A stretch of DNA of 64,000 bases from NCEH01 sp043195095 (GTDB lineage Bacteria; Pseudomonadota; Alphaproteobacteria; Rhizobiales; Xanthobacteraceae): NCBI RefSeq assembly GCF_043195095.1, contig NZ_JBAFWN010000002.1, one strand, 5' to 3'. This document shows, piece by piece, positions 9,322 through 21,027 of the stretch. The translations under genes and the position numbers were made by a program. Position 1 is the first letter of the stretch. Each line of letters opens with the position of its first letter. The notes below the pieces were generated by a model. The model was not told the origin of the DNA. It was given only the letters and a program-made list of their open reading frames with translations, and made no database searches.

Positions 9322-10015
9322 CGTCGCCGGTCTCGACGCCTTCTACGGCCGCGCGCAGATCCTGCATCAGGTGGGATTGCACGTGGGCGCCGGCGAGGCG
9401 CTGGCGCTCCTTGGCCGCAATGGGGCGGGAAAATCCACCACGCTGCGTGCCATCATGGCGCAAGGTCCGCGCCGCACCGGAGAGATTCGCTTGCAAGGCC
9501 GAGACGTCTCCCGCCTTCAGACGCACGAGCTGGTGCAGGCGGGCATCGGCTATGTGCCCGAGGACCGGCGCATCTTCACGGACCTCACCGTGATGGAAAA
9601 CCTGGAGGTCGGCCGCCGCCCGCCCCGGCCCGGCCATGCGCCCTGGACCGTCGATCGCCTGTTCGCGCTGTTTCCCAATCTCGCGGAAATGCGCCAGCGG
9701 CGCGGCGGTCAGATGAGCGGCGGCGAGCAGCAGATGCTGACGCTGGCGCGCACCCTCATGGGCAACCCGCTGCTGCTGTTGCTGGATGAACCATCCGAAG
9801 GATTGGCACCGCGCATCGTCGAACAGATCGCGCTTGCGGTCATGGCCCTGAAAACCGAAGGACTTTCGATCCTGCTGTGCGAGCAGAACCTCCATTTCGC
9901 GAGGCTGATCTGCGACCGCGCCTGTGTGATGGCGCGCGGCCGCATGGTGTTCGAGGGCAGTTTTGCGGCCCTGGCGGCCGACCCCGCGCGCCGCGACGCC
10001 TTGCTCTCGGTCTGA
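9314..10015 (+). CDS. ABC transporter ATP-binding protein (LivF type)
   Basis: The 233-residue second ATPase of the importer has Walker A GRNGAGKST, signature MSGGEQQML and Walker B LLLLDEPSEGLAP, all typical of LivF. I chose ATG 9314 because GGGGG lies 6 nt upstream; ATG 9308 (two residues longer) is possible. The gene overlaps the end of the LivG-type gene by 8 bp, so the two are translated together. It ends 10 bp before the convergent cytochrome gene with no recognisable terminator between them. Confidence 0.9.
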   Translation: MLDVAGLDAFYGRAQILHQVGLHVGAGEALALLGRNGAGKSTTLRAIMAQGPRRTGEIRLQGRDVSRLQTHELVQAGIGYVPEDRRIFTDLTVMENLEVGRRPPRPGHAPWTVDRLFALFPNLAEMRQRRGGQMSGGEQQMLTLARTLMGNPLLLLLDEPSEGLAPRIVEQIALAVMALKTEGLSILLCEQNLHFARLICDRACVMARGRMVFEGSFAALAADPARRDALLSV

Positions 10016-10025
10016 CGCGCGGCCG

Positions 10026-10508
10026 TTATTTGGCCGGGGGCGCGAAGGACTGGTTGCTGAAGGGCGAGGACGTGGGCACCTGCACGACGATGAACCCCCG
10101 CCCGATCGACTGATGGCAGGCGTTGCAAGCATCGGTCATGTCTTTGAAGGCGGTGGCGAACTTCGGCCCGTTCTTTTCCTGGATCGCCTCGCCGATGAGG
10201 CGGGCGGGCTCGGTCATGGAACTCATGTCCGCGACCGGAATGCCGGGATAGAGGGTCAGCGCGTCCTGGAAGCTCGCCCGCATCTGGCCGAGCTCGTAAT
10301 CGGCAAGTTCCCAATTGCCCAGGCGCCCCGCGAACCACAATTTGAAGTGCCGCAGCTGCATGGTCTCCATGATGTCGCCGAGATGGGGAACATAGGACTC
10401 GTGCTTCTGTGCCGGCGCGTTCACCTGCGTAAAGGCCGCAAAGGGCATGAGTGCGAGCCCGCCGACAGCGGCGGCAAACAGCAAACGGGCCGGCCATTTT
10501 GAAGCCAT
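10026..10508 (-). CDS. Exported monohaem c-type cytochrome (cytochrome c'-like haem site)
   Basis: The product is 160 residues: an N-terminal signal peptide (LLFAAAVGGLALMPFAAFTQ), a helical middle and a single haem-attachment motif CNACHQ near residue 135. A haem site close to the C-terminus of a helical protein recalls cytochrome c', though the remaining sequence is not diagnostic. It should work in the periplasm in electron transfer or gas-ligand binding. The start ATG 10508 gives a normal signal peptide; the longer frame adds only arginine-rich residues. A perfect FNR/FixK box 73 bp upstream predicts induction at low oxygen. Confidence 0.75.
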   Translation of the reverse strand: MASKWPARLLFAAAVGGLALMPFAAFTQVNAPAQKHESYVPHLGDIMETMQLRHFKLWFAGRLGNWELADYELGQMRASFQDALTLYPGIPVADMSSMTEPARLIGEAIQEKNGPKFATAFKDMTDACNACHQSIGRGFIVVQVPTSSPFSNQSFAPPAK

Positions 10509-10553
10509 GGGATTTCTCCGCGGATCGCGACGCACGCCAAGCTTTGGCGTTTC

Positions 10554-10594
10554 AGTCTATCCCCCGCGGAGGTACCGTTATTGATCGGGATCAA
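10554..10594 (-). promoter_or_regulatory. FNR/FixK-type box with -10 element driving the cytochrome gene
   Basis: TTGATCGGGATCAA (10581-10594) is a perfect match to TTGAT-N4-ATCAA. On the minus strand TAGACT (10559-10554) is a plausible -10 element. The box centre lies 31 bp from the -10 centre, the geometry of a class II activated promoter in which the box sits at about -41. This predicts a transcription start near 10546 and a 5' leader of about 40 nt. Confidence 0.75.
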
Positions 10595-10647
10595 AAGGCG
10601 AGACCGCACCGCCCGCGCATCGCAGGCGGTGCCATCCCGACCTTCTC

Positions 10648-14304
<3,657 letters not shown>

Positions 14305-14783
14305 GTCTGTCCCCTGCATCGTCTGATCGTCTCGGGCATCGCGCGTTTTCCGGCTGGCCCGTTTTCTGCACGGCCCGAGCGGTCCGTGCTGCTGAATCCG
14401 CCCCCTCGCACCCAACCGGAAATTGATATCGATTTCGGCATGAATGGGCTCAAAATTAGAATTTCTTATTCTCGATCCTTCTGCCCCACTCTGCGGCATC
14501 GCGCGCATGCTTGGACGCCGCAAAGCGTCGGGCTGCGGGATGAATGAAGTCATGACGGAGAAAAAACGTCAACATTTTGTTGACGAAATGACAGCGTCAG
14601 GCCAGCATATGTTTCGAGAGCACCCAGGGCCTTGCCCGAAGGGGGCCGCACAGACCTTTGAGGGGTTCAAATGACCAGCGAAGAATTCCGCCAGCGACGG
14701 CGGCCGAAGACGTGTGCGCGGGACGCCGCGAAGGTTCCGGACATAGCCGCTCGCCGCCACCAGCCGGGCTACGGAGGGCGCGC
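14305..14783. promoter_or_regulatory. Divergent promoter region with two palindromic operators
   Basis: This 479-bp gap separates the hydantoinase (minus) and TRAP (plus) genes and contains no convincing gene. Two palindromes stand out. CGTCAAC-N5-GTTGACG (14567-14585) is perfect. An 18-bp near-palindrome centred on GATATC (14419-14436) has 16 of 18 symmetric positions. The stretch around 14445-14475 is AT-rich, suggesting a promoter. The MarR-like regulator encoded after the TRAP genes is the obvious candidate to bind one of these sites; this is inferred. Confidence 0.55.
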
Positions 14784-15332
14784 ATGATCCGCAAGGCGCT
14801 CGACGGGCTCTATTTTCTCTCCGGCATCCTGGCCGGGCTTTTCCTGCTCGCGATCTTCGGCCTGATGATCGCGCTTTCCGCCGGCCGCGAATTTGGCCTC
14901 AATGTTCCCGCCGGAGATGATTTCACCGCCTGGTGCATGGCGGCCATGGCCTTTCTCGGCCTCGCCCATACCTTCAAGGCCGGCGACATGATCCGCGTCG
15001 GCCTGCTGCTCGAACGGCTCCACGGCCGCGCCCGGCAGGTGGCGGAACTGGTGGCCCTCACGATCGGCATCGCGTTCCTCGCCTTTTTCGCGAAGCACGC
15101 CGTGCAGCTAGCGTATGAATCCATGCTCTTCAAAGACATGTCGCAAGGCGTGATCGCGGTGCCGCTGTGGATTCCCCAGAGCGGATATGCGGCGGGGCTG
15201 GTGATATTGCTGATCGCGATGGTGGACGAATTCGTCCATGTCGCCGGCGGCAACCGGCCGCGCTACGAGAAGGAACCCGCCACCTCGCCCGATGAACTGG
15301 TCGAGCGCATCGCCGCCGGCGGAGGCGTCTGA
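14784..15332 (+). CDS. TRAP transporter small permease (DctQ type)
   Basis: The 182-residue membrane protein has four hydrophobic segments (around residues 8-30, 48-65, 85-110 and 128-150), the standard DctQ topology, with a polar C-terminal tail. The frame is open upstream, but ATG 14784 follows GGAGGGCG and begins directly before the first membrane helix. It is followed three bases after its stop by the large permease gene. Together they form the sodium-driven importer that works with the binding protein at 16688. Confidence 0.85.
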   Translation: MIRKALDGLYFLSGILAGLFLLAIFGLMIALSAGREFGLNVPAGDDFTAWCMAAMAFLGLAHTFKAGDMIRVGLLLERLHGRARQVAELVALTIGIAFLAFFAKHAVQLAYESMLFKDMSQGVIAVPLWIPQSGYAAGLVILLIAMVDEFVHVAGGNRPRYEKEPATSPDELVERIAAGGGV

Positions 15333-15335
15333 GCC

Positions 15336-16649
15336 ATGACGCATTTCGACTTGGCGCAGCTCTCCATCGTGCTGCTTCTGCTGCTTGTCGCCATTCTCGC
15401 GAGCGGCGTGTGGATCGCCTTCGGGCTCGGCATCGTCGGACTAGCGGCGATGGTCCTCACCACCAACGTGCCCATCGGCCAGGTGCTCGCCACCACCGTG
15501 TGGAGCGCCACCGCCTCCTGGACCCTGGCCGCGCTGCCATTGTTCATCTGGATGGGCGAAATCCTGTTCCGAACGCGCTTGTCGGAGGAGATGTTTCGCG
15601 GCCTGGCCCCCTGGCTGCAATGGCTTCCGGGCCGGCTGCTGCATGTGAACGTGATCGGCTGCGGCATCTTCGCCGCCGTCTCGGGCTCCTCCGCCGCCAC
15701 CTGCGCCACCATCGGCAAGATCGCCCTGCCGGAATTGGACAAGCGCGGCTACGACAAGGGCATGAGCATCGGCACGCTGGCCGGCTCGGGCACGCTGGGG
15801 CTGCTCATTCCCCCATCGATTCCGATGGTGGTCTATGCGGTTACGGCCAATGTCTCGGTCCTCCAGGTGTTCCTGGGCGGCTTCCTGCCGGGCCTGCTGG
15901 TGATGGCGCTTTACAGCGGCTACATCATCATCTGGTCGCTGCTGAACCCGTCCAAGTCGCCACCGCGCGACCCGCCGATGCCCTTCCGGGCGAAGATGCG
16001 CCAGTCGGCGCGGCTGTTGCCGTGCCTGCTGCTGATCGCGGGGGTGTTTCTCTCGCTCATTCTCGGCCTCGCCACGGCGACCGAATGCGCGGCCTGGGGC
16101 GTGATGGGAGCGCTTGCCCTGGCGGCCTGGAGCGGCACGCTCACCTGGTCGGCGTTCCTCCAGAGCGTGATGAGCGCGACCCGCCTGTCCTGCATGATCA
16201 TGCTGATCATCGCCGGCGCGGCCTTCACCACCGCTGCCATGGCCTATACCGGCATCCCGGTGGCGCTGGCCGAATGGGTGCAGGGGCTGAACCTCACCCC
16301 CGGCAAGCTCGCCCTGGCCCTGACCGTCATGTACATCATCCTCGGCTGCCTGGTCGACGGCATCTCGATGATCGTCCTGACGGCGGTGATCGTGCTGCCG
16401 ATGGTGAAGCAGGCGGGTTTCGACTTGGTCTGGTTCGGCGTCTATCTCGTCATTCACGTCGAGATGGCGCAGATTACGCCGCCCGTGGGCTTCAACCTGT
16501 TCGTGCTCCAGAACATGAGCGGGCGCGACACGCTCTCGGTGGCCAAGGCCGCTTTTCCATTCTTCATTCTGCTCAACGTCGCGGTCATCATCATCACGAC
16601 CTTCCCGGAGATCGTCCTGGTGCTGCCGCGCTGGGCCTTCCCCGGGTGA
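15336..16649 (+). CDS. TRAP transporter large permease (DctM type)
   Basis: The 437-residue protein is hydrophobic throughout, with about twelve membrane segments. Motifs of the family are visible: SGSSAATCATIGKIALPEL near residue 110, GTLGLLIPPSIPMVVYA, and QITPPVGFNLFVLQ near the C-terminus. It is the sodium-coupled transport subunit and carries substrate released by the DctP protein. Spacing to DctQ is 3 bp and to DctP about 38 bp, so the three form one operon. Confidence 0.92.
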   Translation: MTHFDLAQLSIVLLLLLVAILASGVWIAFGLGIVGLAAMVLTTNVPIGQVLATTVWSATASWTLAALPLFIWMGEILFRTRLSEEMFRGLAPWLQWLPGRLLHVNVIGCGIFAAVSGSSAATCATIGKIALPELDKRGYDKGMSIGTLAGSGTLGLLIPPSIPMVVYAVTANVSVLQVFLGGFLPGLLVMALYSGYIIIWSLLNPSKSPPRDPPMPFRAKMRQSARLLPCLLLIAGVFLSLILGLATATECAAWGVMGALALAAWSGTLTWSAFLQSVMSATRLSCMIMLIIAGAAFTTAAMAYTGIPVALAEWVQGLNLTPGKLALALTVMYIILGCLVDGISMIVLTAVIVLPMVKQAGFDLVWFGVYLVIHVEMAQITPPVGFNLFVLQNMSGRDTLSVAKAAFPFFILLNVAVIIITTFPEIVLVLPRWAFPG

Positions 16650-16687
16650 AAAACCGCCGTCACAGCCAACCAGAAGAGGGATACTAA

Positions 16688-17671
16688 ATGGCACGCTCGC
16701 GTTTCCTCGCACCGGTGCTCGTCGCCGCCGGCATCGCCGCGCTCTCGGCGGCCCCAGCGCTCGCCCAGACCAAGTGGAACCTTCCCTCCGCCTATCCGGC
16801 GGACAATTTCCACACGGAAAACATCGCCCAGTTCGCCAAGGACGTGGAAACCCTGTCCGGCGGCAAGCTGCTGATCACGCTGCATCCCAACGCCGTCCTG
16901 TTCAAGGCGCCGGAGATCAAGCGCGCGGTGGCGACCGGCCAGGCCCAGGCGGGCGAGGTCATCATGTCGATCCACGAGAACGAGGATCCGATCTTCGGCA
17001 TCGACGTGGTGCCGTTCCTCGCAACCTCCTACGAAAGCTCGAAGAAGCTCTGGGCGGCCTCGCGCCCGTTCGTCGAAAAGAAGATGGAAGCGCAGGGCCT
17101 GATGGTGCTCTACGCGGTGCCCTGGCCGCCGCAGGGCATCTTCTCCAAGAACCCCGTCACCAAAGTCGAGGATCTGAAGGGGGCCAAGTGGCGCGCCTAT
17201 AATGTCGGCACCTCGCGCATCGGCGATCTGCTCGGCGCCCAGTCCGTCACCGTGCAGCAGGCCGAATTGGCGCAGGCGCTCGCCACCGGCGTGGTGACCG
17301 CCCTCATCACCTCCGCCGCCACCGGCTATGACGTGAAGATCTGGGAAAGCATCCCCTATTTCTACGACGTCCAGGCCTGGCTGCCGAAGAACATGGTGTT
17401 CGTGAACAAGGCCGCCTTCGATGCCCTCGACAAGCCGACCCAGGAGGCCGTGCTGAAGGCTGCTGCCGCCGCCGAGGAACGCGGCTGGAAGAGCTCCATC
17501 GAGAAGAGCAAATGGTATGTGGAGCAGCTCCAGGCCAAGGGCATGAAGGTGGAAGCGCCTTCCGCCGAACTGCGGGCCGGCTTCGAGAAGATCGGCGCGC
17601 AGCTTACCGCCGACTGGATCAAGAAGGCGGGCCCGGACGGGGAAGCCGCCCTCGCCGCCTTCAAGAAGTGA
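16688..17671 (+). CDS. TRAP transporter substrate-binding protein (DctP family)
   Basis: The 327-residue periplasmic protein has a signal peptide ending ALAQ (about residue 27) and then TKWNLPSAYPADNFHTENI, a typical start of the mature DctP fold. The ligand-anchoring region KWRAYNVGTSRIGDLLGAQSV (about 168-190) contains the conserved arginine that usually grips a substrate carboxylate. This favours an organic acid such as an oxoproline- or hydantoin-derived acid, consistent with the divergent oxoprolinase-type enzyme. The exact ligand is not known. A perfect 9-bp hairpin follows the gene. Confidence 0.9.
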   Translation: MARSRFLAPVLVAAGIAALSAAPALAQTKWNLPSAYPADNFHTENIAQFAKDVETLSGGKLLITLHPNAVLFKAPEIKRAVATGQAQAGEVIMSIHENEDPIFGIDVVPFLATSYESSKKLWAASRPFVEKKMEAQGLMVLYAVPWPPQGIFSKNPVTKVEDLKGAKWRAYNVGTSRIGDLLGAQSVTVQQAELAQALATGVVTALITSAATGYDVKIWESIPYFYDVQAWLPKNMVFVNKAAFDALDKPTQEAVLKAAAAAEERGWKSSIEKSKWYVEQLQAKGMKVEAPSAELRAGFEKIGAQLTADWIKKAGPDGEAALAAFKK

Positions 17672-17697
17672 GGGCGGTGGCGTAACATGACGCGATC

Positions 17698-17720
17698 GGC
17701 CGGCCCGCGCAGGGCCGGCC
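17698..17720 (+). terminator. Hairpin between TRAP binding-protein gene and regulator gene
   Basis: GGCCGGCCC (17698-17706) and GGGCCGGCC (17712-17720) form a perfect 9-bp stem with a 5-nt loop, 26 bp after the dctP-type stop. There is no T-run, so partial termination or mRNA protection is more likely than full termination. Confidence 0.4.
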
Positions 17721-17822
17721 ACGCCGCCGGAGCGGCAGGCCTTGCCGACGCTCCCCGCTTCCGGCCCCGGCTTCTCGGGCCGGAGCATTTCCGCCCGCAA
17801 GAACAGCCGGACGCCAAGCCGT

Positions 17823-18389
17823 ATGACCCGACGCCCCGCCTCTCCCGCACCGGCCGGTGAAACCGATCGCCCCATCTCGTCCGGTCCGCTCGGCTCCATC
17901 GTCTCCTCGGCCCATCTTGCCGACGGCGCCCTGCCGGCCTTGTCGGAGCTGGAATTCGGCCTCAACATGATCACCCACGGCTACCAGCGCTGGATGGTCC
18001 GCTGCATGGCGGCGGCGGGCTTGCCGGATCTGTCGTCGCTGGATGTGCTGGTGCTGCACCACGTGGCCCATCGGGACCGGGCGAAGACCATCGCCGATCT
18101 GTGCCTGGTGCTGGATGTGGAGGATACCCACCTCGTCACCTATGCCGCGAAGAAGCTCCAGGCCCTGGGGCTGGTGTCCAGCGGCCGGCGCGGCAAGGAG
18201 AAGACCTTGAACGCCACCGAGAAAGGCCGCCTCGCCTGCCAGCGCTACCGCGAGGTGCGCGAGGCGCTGCTGACGCAAACCGTTGCCGCGACAGGCATTC
18301 CCCCCGAAAAGCTGTCGGAGATCGCGGCCTTGCTGCGCACGCTTTCCGGCCATTACGACCAGGCGGCCCGGGCGGCCGCGAGCCTTTAG
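17823..18389 (+). CDS. MarR-like winged-helix transcriptional regulator
   Basis: The product is 188 residues. A winged helix-turn-helix is visible in residues about 65-130: LSSLDVLVLHHVAHRD, then IADLCLVLDVEDTHLVTYAAKKL (recognition region), then LGLVSSGRRGKEKTLNATEKG (wing), the MarR order of elements. The first 30 residues are proline-rich and poorly conserved in appearance; ATG 17823 is the last start before the domain, and the frame is open upstream to 17742. Its position after the TRAP genes suggests it controls the TRAP/hydantoinase locus, perhaps at the palindromes in 14419-14585. Ligand unknown. Confidence 0.75.
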   Translation: MTRRPASPAPAGETDRPISSGPLGSIVSSAHLADGALPALSELEFGLNMITHGYQRWMVRCMAAAGLPDLSSLDVLVLHHVAHRDRAKTIADLCLVLDVEDTHLVTYAAKKLQALGLVSSGRRGKEKTLNATEKGRLACQRYREVREALLTQTVAATGIPPEKLSEIAALLRTLSGHYDQAARAAASL

Positions 18390-18759
18390 CACACCTCCGC
18401 TTCAGGCCGGCAGGACAAAGCCGCCGCCACTGGCAAGCCCGCCCGCGCGCGGGAAAAGCGCGGGCTCTCCTGATGCACCGGTCCTCGGCATCGCTCCGGG
18501 TGACAGAAAATGTTTCACGTGAAACAATGGCTTAGCGCAGACGAACATCGGTTTACTGGCGCTTGACCGCACTTTTCCAGCCGATCACACCGGCTTTTCG
18601 GGCGAATATTTCGCATTGAATTTCGGCACGCCGCATCCGCCCGCTTCCAAGTGATCGGCGTGGGCCGACGGCGACCACGAGGACCCCACCGGCGCCGCAC
18701 CCGAGGGGTCCGTCAAAGCGCCCCCCCGCGGCTCACCGATCCGCCTCAGCGAAAGCCCG
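18390..18759. other. Intergenic region holding parS and a hairpin
   Basis: This 370-bp gap has no supported gene. It holds a hairpin after the regulator gene (stem GCCCGCGC / GCGCGGGC, 18441-18465, no clear T-run) and the parS site at 18511. The segment 18585-18700 can be read on the minus strand as a short frame, but it has no start, ribosome site or recognised family. Confidence 0.6.
18511..18526. other. parS: parS centromere site (ParB binding)
   Basis: TGTTTCACGTGAAACA is a perfect 16-bp palindrome identical to the consensus chromosomal parS. It lies between genes, as many parS sites do. ParB loads here and spreads, and ParA/SMC act on the complex to segregate the origin region. No parA or parB gene is in the window. 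Confidence 0.9.
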
Positions 18760-19614
18760 TCAGCGCAGGGCACCGGCGGGAGCGAGGCGCGCGCCGCGAT
18801 GGGCGCGCAGGCTGCGCTCGGCGAGCGGGCCGAAGGCCAGCCCGAGGGTTGCCCACAGCACCGCCTGGATGCCGAGCGTGGCGATGCGGAACTCCCACAG
18901 GAGCGAGGCCGAGAATTCGGCCGGCACCTCGTTGATGGTCGGCAGCATCGTCTGCACCAGGGCAATCACCGCCACATAGGCAAGCGCCGCCGCGACGACC
19001 CCGTTCCACACACCGTGGCGGGCGGCGAGCCGCCGGGCCAGCAGCACCGCGCCCGTGAGCGCGGCCAGCGAGGCCACGAGCATCAGGAAGAACATCTGGG
19101 TGCGGAAGCCGATGGTCGCGCCGTCGCCTACGGCGGGCGGATTGGCGGGATATTTCAGCCCCGGCACCAGGGCGATGGCCAAGAACCCGCCCAGCGCCAG
19201 CAGCCCCGCCGTCGCGCGCGGGGACAACGGGCCCACCCGCCCGAGCGCAAAGGCGAAGACCAGCGCGAAAATGCCGCCCATGGCGGCGCCATAGACCAAT
19301 GTGCCGGTCAGCAGGCCGAGCCCGGCCTGGGTGGACCGGCTGACCAATTCCTCCTCGCCGCCATGGGAATGGCCTTCGGCCGCGGCGGGTACCGGGGCGG
19401 CGGCATGCATGTGCGTGCTGCCGTCGGCATGGACATGCGGCGTCGCCGCCGGGGATGCGGGCGCGGCGGCGGGCGCCGGCCCTTCCGCATGCGCTTCCTC
19501 AAAGGCGATGGCGCGGTTGACCGCGGGTTCACCGAAGACGCGCGCGAATCCAAACGAGAGCAAGCCCGCGAGGACGCCAACAAGCATCCCGCGAAGCAGG
19601 AGAGACCCAACCAT
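18760..19614 (-). CDS. cbtA: CbtA-family cobalt transporter membrane subunit
   Basis: The 284-residue integral membrane protein begins with a hydrophobic segment (LLLRGMLVGVLAGLLSFGFARVFGEP), which matches CbtA. A loop at residues about 45-90 is rich in histidine (THMHAA, EGHSHGGEEE), probably for metal capture. Several more membrane helices follow, including LVYGAAMGGIFALVFAFALGR. CbtAB is a predicted cobalt importer, usually under vitamin B12 control. The gene lies 12 bp downstream of cbtB, so both should be controlled by the riboswitch ahead of cbtB. Confidence 0.88.
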   Translation of the reverse strand: MVGSLLLRGMLVGVLAGLLSFGFARVFGEPAVNRAIAFEEAHAEGPAPAAAPASPAATPHVHADGSTHMHAAAPVPAAAEGHSHGGEEELVSRSTQAGLGLLTGTLVYGAAMGGIFALVFAFALGRVGPLSPRATAGLLALGGFLAIALVPGLKYPANPPAVGDGATIGFRTQMFFLMLVASLAALTGAVLLARRLAARHGVWNGVVAAALAYVAVIALVQTMLPTINEVPAEFSASLLWEFRIATLGIQAVLWATLGLAFGPLAERSLRAHRGARLAPAGALR

Positions 19615-19626
19615 GTCGCATGCCCC

Positions 19627-19851
19627 TTAGTGGCAGGGGAAGCCGAGCAGGTGGCGGCCGTCGTGCAGGAATTCATGCACATACATGCCGGGGATGAGGG
19701 AAGTCGCGCCCTGTTCGGCGCCGACGAAATAAAGCGCGAGCAGCATCAGCAGGCCGCCGAACACCGCCCAGGGCAGAAGTTCGCTGACCGAGATGGTCTG
19801 CGTGCCGGCCGCAACGCCGAGGGAGGAACCGGAAAGAACGGTGTCGGCCAT
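19627..19851 (-). CDS. cbtB: CbtB-family cobalt transporter small subunit
   Basis: This 74-residue protein has one membrane helix (LLPWAVFGGLLMLLALYFVG) and ends in the hallmark C-terminal histidine motif VHEFLHDGRHLLGFPCH, which probably binds cobalt. ATG 19851 is preceded by CAGGAGA. The frame is open to 19983, but upstream residues overlap the riboswitch and are not coding. It is the first gene of the riboswitch-controlled cbtBA operon. Confidence 0.9.
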   Translation of the reverse strand: MADTVLSGSSLGVAAGTQTISVSELLPWAVFGGLLMLLALYFVGAEQGATSLIPGMYVHEFLHDGRHLLGFPCH

Positions 19852-19889
19852 GGTCAGTCTCCTGGGATTGCGCGTCCCGAAATCGAACA

Positions 19890-20000
19890 TCGTCCTGCGG
19901 GCCGGGTCTGACTTGCGGCACGGCCGGAATGGCGTGGCGCTTACAGTGGCGCGACCGTGTCGGATTTTCACCGACTTCCTCACCCGCAGCGAAGCATCGA
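19890..20000 (-). promoter_or_regulatory. Cobalamin riboswitch upstream of cbtB
   Basis: On the minus strand the conserved core reads GGTGAAAATCCGACACGG, then CGCCACTGTAAG (the B12-box region), then CAAGTCAGACCC, in the order and spacing of the AdoCbl class. Flanking arms TGCGGG (19988-19983) and CCCGCA (19901-19896) can close the aptamer. The aptamer ends about 40 nt before the cbtB start; a small GGGA/TCCC hairpin next to the CAGGAGA ribosome site could be the translational expression platform. High cobalamin should lower CbtAB synthesis. Confidence 0.92.
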
Positions 20001-20111
20001 CACTATTGGCGCGAAGCCGGTTGTGTCAAACGAACAATCTGGCGAAAACAGACGCGCGCCGGCGCGCCGGCCGATCTCCTCCGCCCGCTGCCGCAAGGGT
20101 GCCCCATCGCC

Positions 20112-20696
20112 ATGGCCAACCGCCTGACGCTGATCTGCCACGGTGCCACCGCCGCCCTGCGGGCCGGCGCCTTTCCGCGCGACGAACCGCTGGAGCCGCT
20201 CGCCCTGGCGCAGACCCAGGCGTGGCGCGGCCGGCTGCGGCGGCCCGACGGCGTGCGGACTTCGCCAGCCGAGCGCGCGAGAGAGACCGCACGCGCGCTC
20301 GGCTTTGAGGCGGAGAACGACGAGGATCTTCGCGATTGGGACTGCGGGCTGTGGGCGGGCCGCACCTTCACCGAGGTGGACACAGCTTATCCTGGCGCGC
20401 TCGCCCTCTGGCGCGGCGAGCCGCAGGCAGCGCCGCACGGCGGCGAATCGCTCGCGGCGCTGATCGCCCGCATGGAGGCCTGGCTGGACCGCCAGCGCGA
20501 GGGCCATGGCCATGTCATCGCCTGCACCCATGCGGCGAACGTCCGGGCGATCGCGGTCGGCCTTCTCCAGGCGCCGCCTGGCGCCTTCTGGCAGATCGAC
20601 GTGGCGCCGCTCACCCGCAGCGACCTGCGCACCGACGGCCGGCGCTGGACCCTTCGCACCCTGGGCCAGCCCCTGGACCCTCCGCCCGACGCCTGA
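20112..20696 (+). CDS. Histidine phosphatase family protein with CHG motif
   Basis: The 194-residue product resembles CobC/phosphoglycerate-mutase-like phosphatases: LTLICHGAT at the N-terminus, GVRTSPAERARETARAL (second arginine region), WDCGLWAGRTF, and ACTHAANVRAI (second catalytic histidine). The first motif reads CHG instead of RHG, so one phosphate-binding arginine is replaced by cysteine. It is divergent from cbtBA and lies beyond the riboswitch on the other strand, so it is not under that control. Association with cobalt uptake suggests a corrinoid-linked role; this is inferred. ATG 20112 starts directly before the first strand. Confidence 0.75.
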   Translation: MANRLTLICHGATAALRAGAFPRDEPLEPLALAQTQAWRGRLRRPDGVRTSPAERARETARALGFEAENDEDLRDWDCGLWAGRTFTEVDTAYPGALALWRGEPQAAPHGGESLAALIARMEAWLDRQREGHGHVIACTHAANVRAIAVGLLQAPPGAFWQIDVAPLTRSDLRTDGRRWTLRTLGQPLDPPPDA

Positions 20697-20759
20697 GGCG
20701 GACCGGACGGGCGGGTGGAACGAGGGGCGGGAGCCACGCCCGGCGGCTCCCGCCTGACC

Positions 20760-20969
20760 TCAATGGACGGCGATCATCACGTCCGACGCCTTGATGATGG
20801 CGGCGGCGTCCTGGCCGACTTCGAGCTTCAGCTCGTCCACCGCCTCATTGGTGATGGAGGCGGTGACCGTGGCGCCGCCGCCAAGGTCCAGGCGCACGTG
20901 GGACGTGGTCGCGCCCTTGGTGATTTCCAGGATCTTGCCCTTCAACACATTCCGCGCACTGATCTTCAT
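20760..20969 (-). CDS. mop: Molbindin-like molybdopterin/molybdate-binding protein (Mop)
   Basis: The 69-residue protein is a single Mop/TOBE domain: MKISARNVLKGKI, then TSHVRLDLGGGATVTASIT, then the C-terminal KASDVMIAV. Molbindins assemble into hexamers that bind and store molybdate in the cytoplasm. Only ATG 20969 gives the conserved N-terminus. The gene is divergent from modABC and its upstream region contains the two Mo-box palindromes, so it is probably ModE-regulated. Confidence 0.9.
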   Translation of the reverse strand: MKISARNVLKGKILEITKGATTSHVRLDLGGGATVTASITNEAVDELKLEVGQDAAAIIKASDVMIAVH

Positions 20970-21027
20970 GATCACCCTCCACTGCTGGCGCGGAGCCCGG
21001 TGGGCTCCCGTCCGCCACGCCGCACAT

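Noticed and set aside
18585..18759. Possible small minus-strand gene downstream of cbtA ending in a frame with PKFNAKYSPEKPV
   Set aside because: No start codon or ribosome site outside cbtA and no recognised family; kept only as part of the intergenic description.
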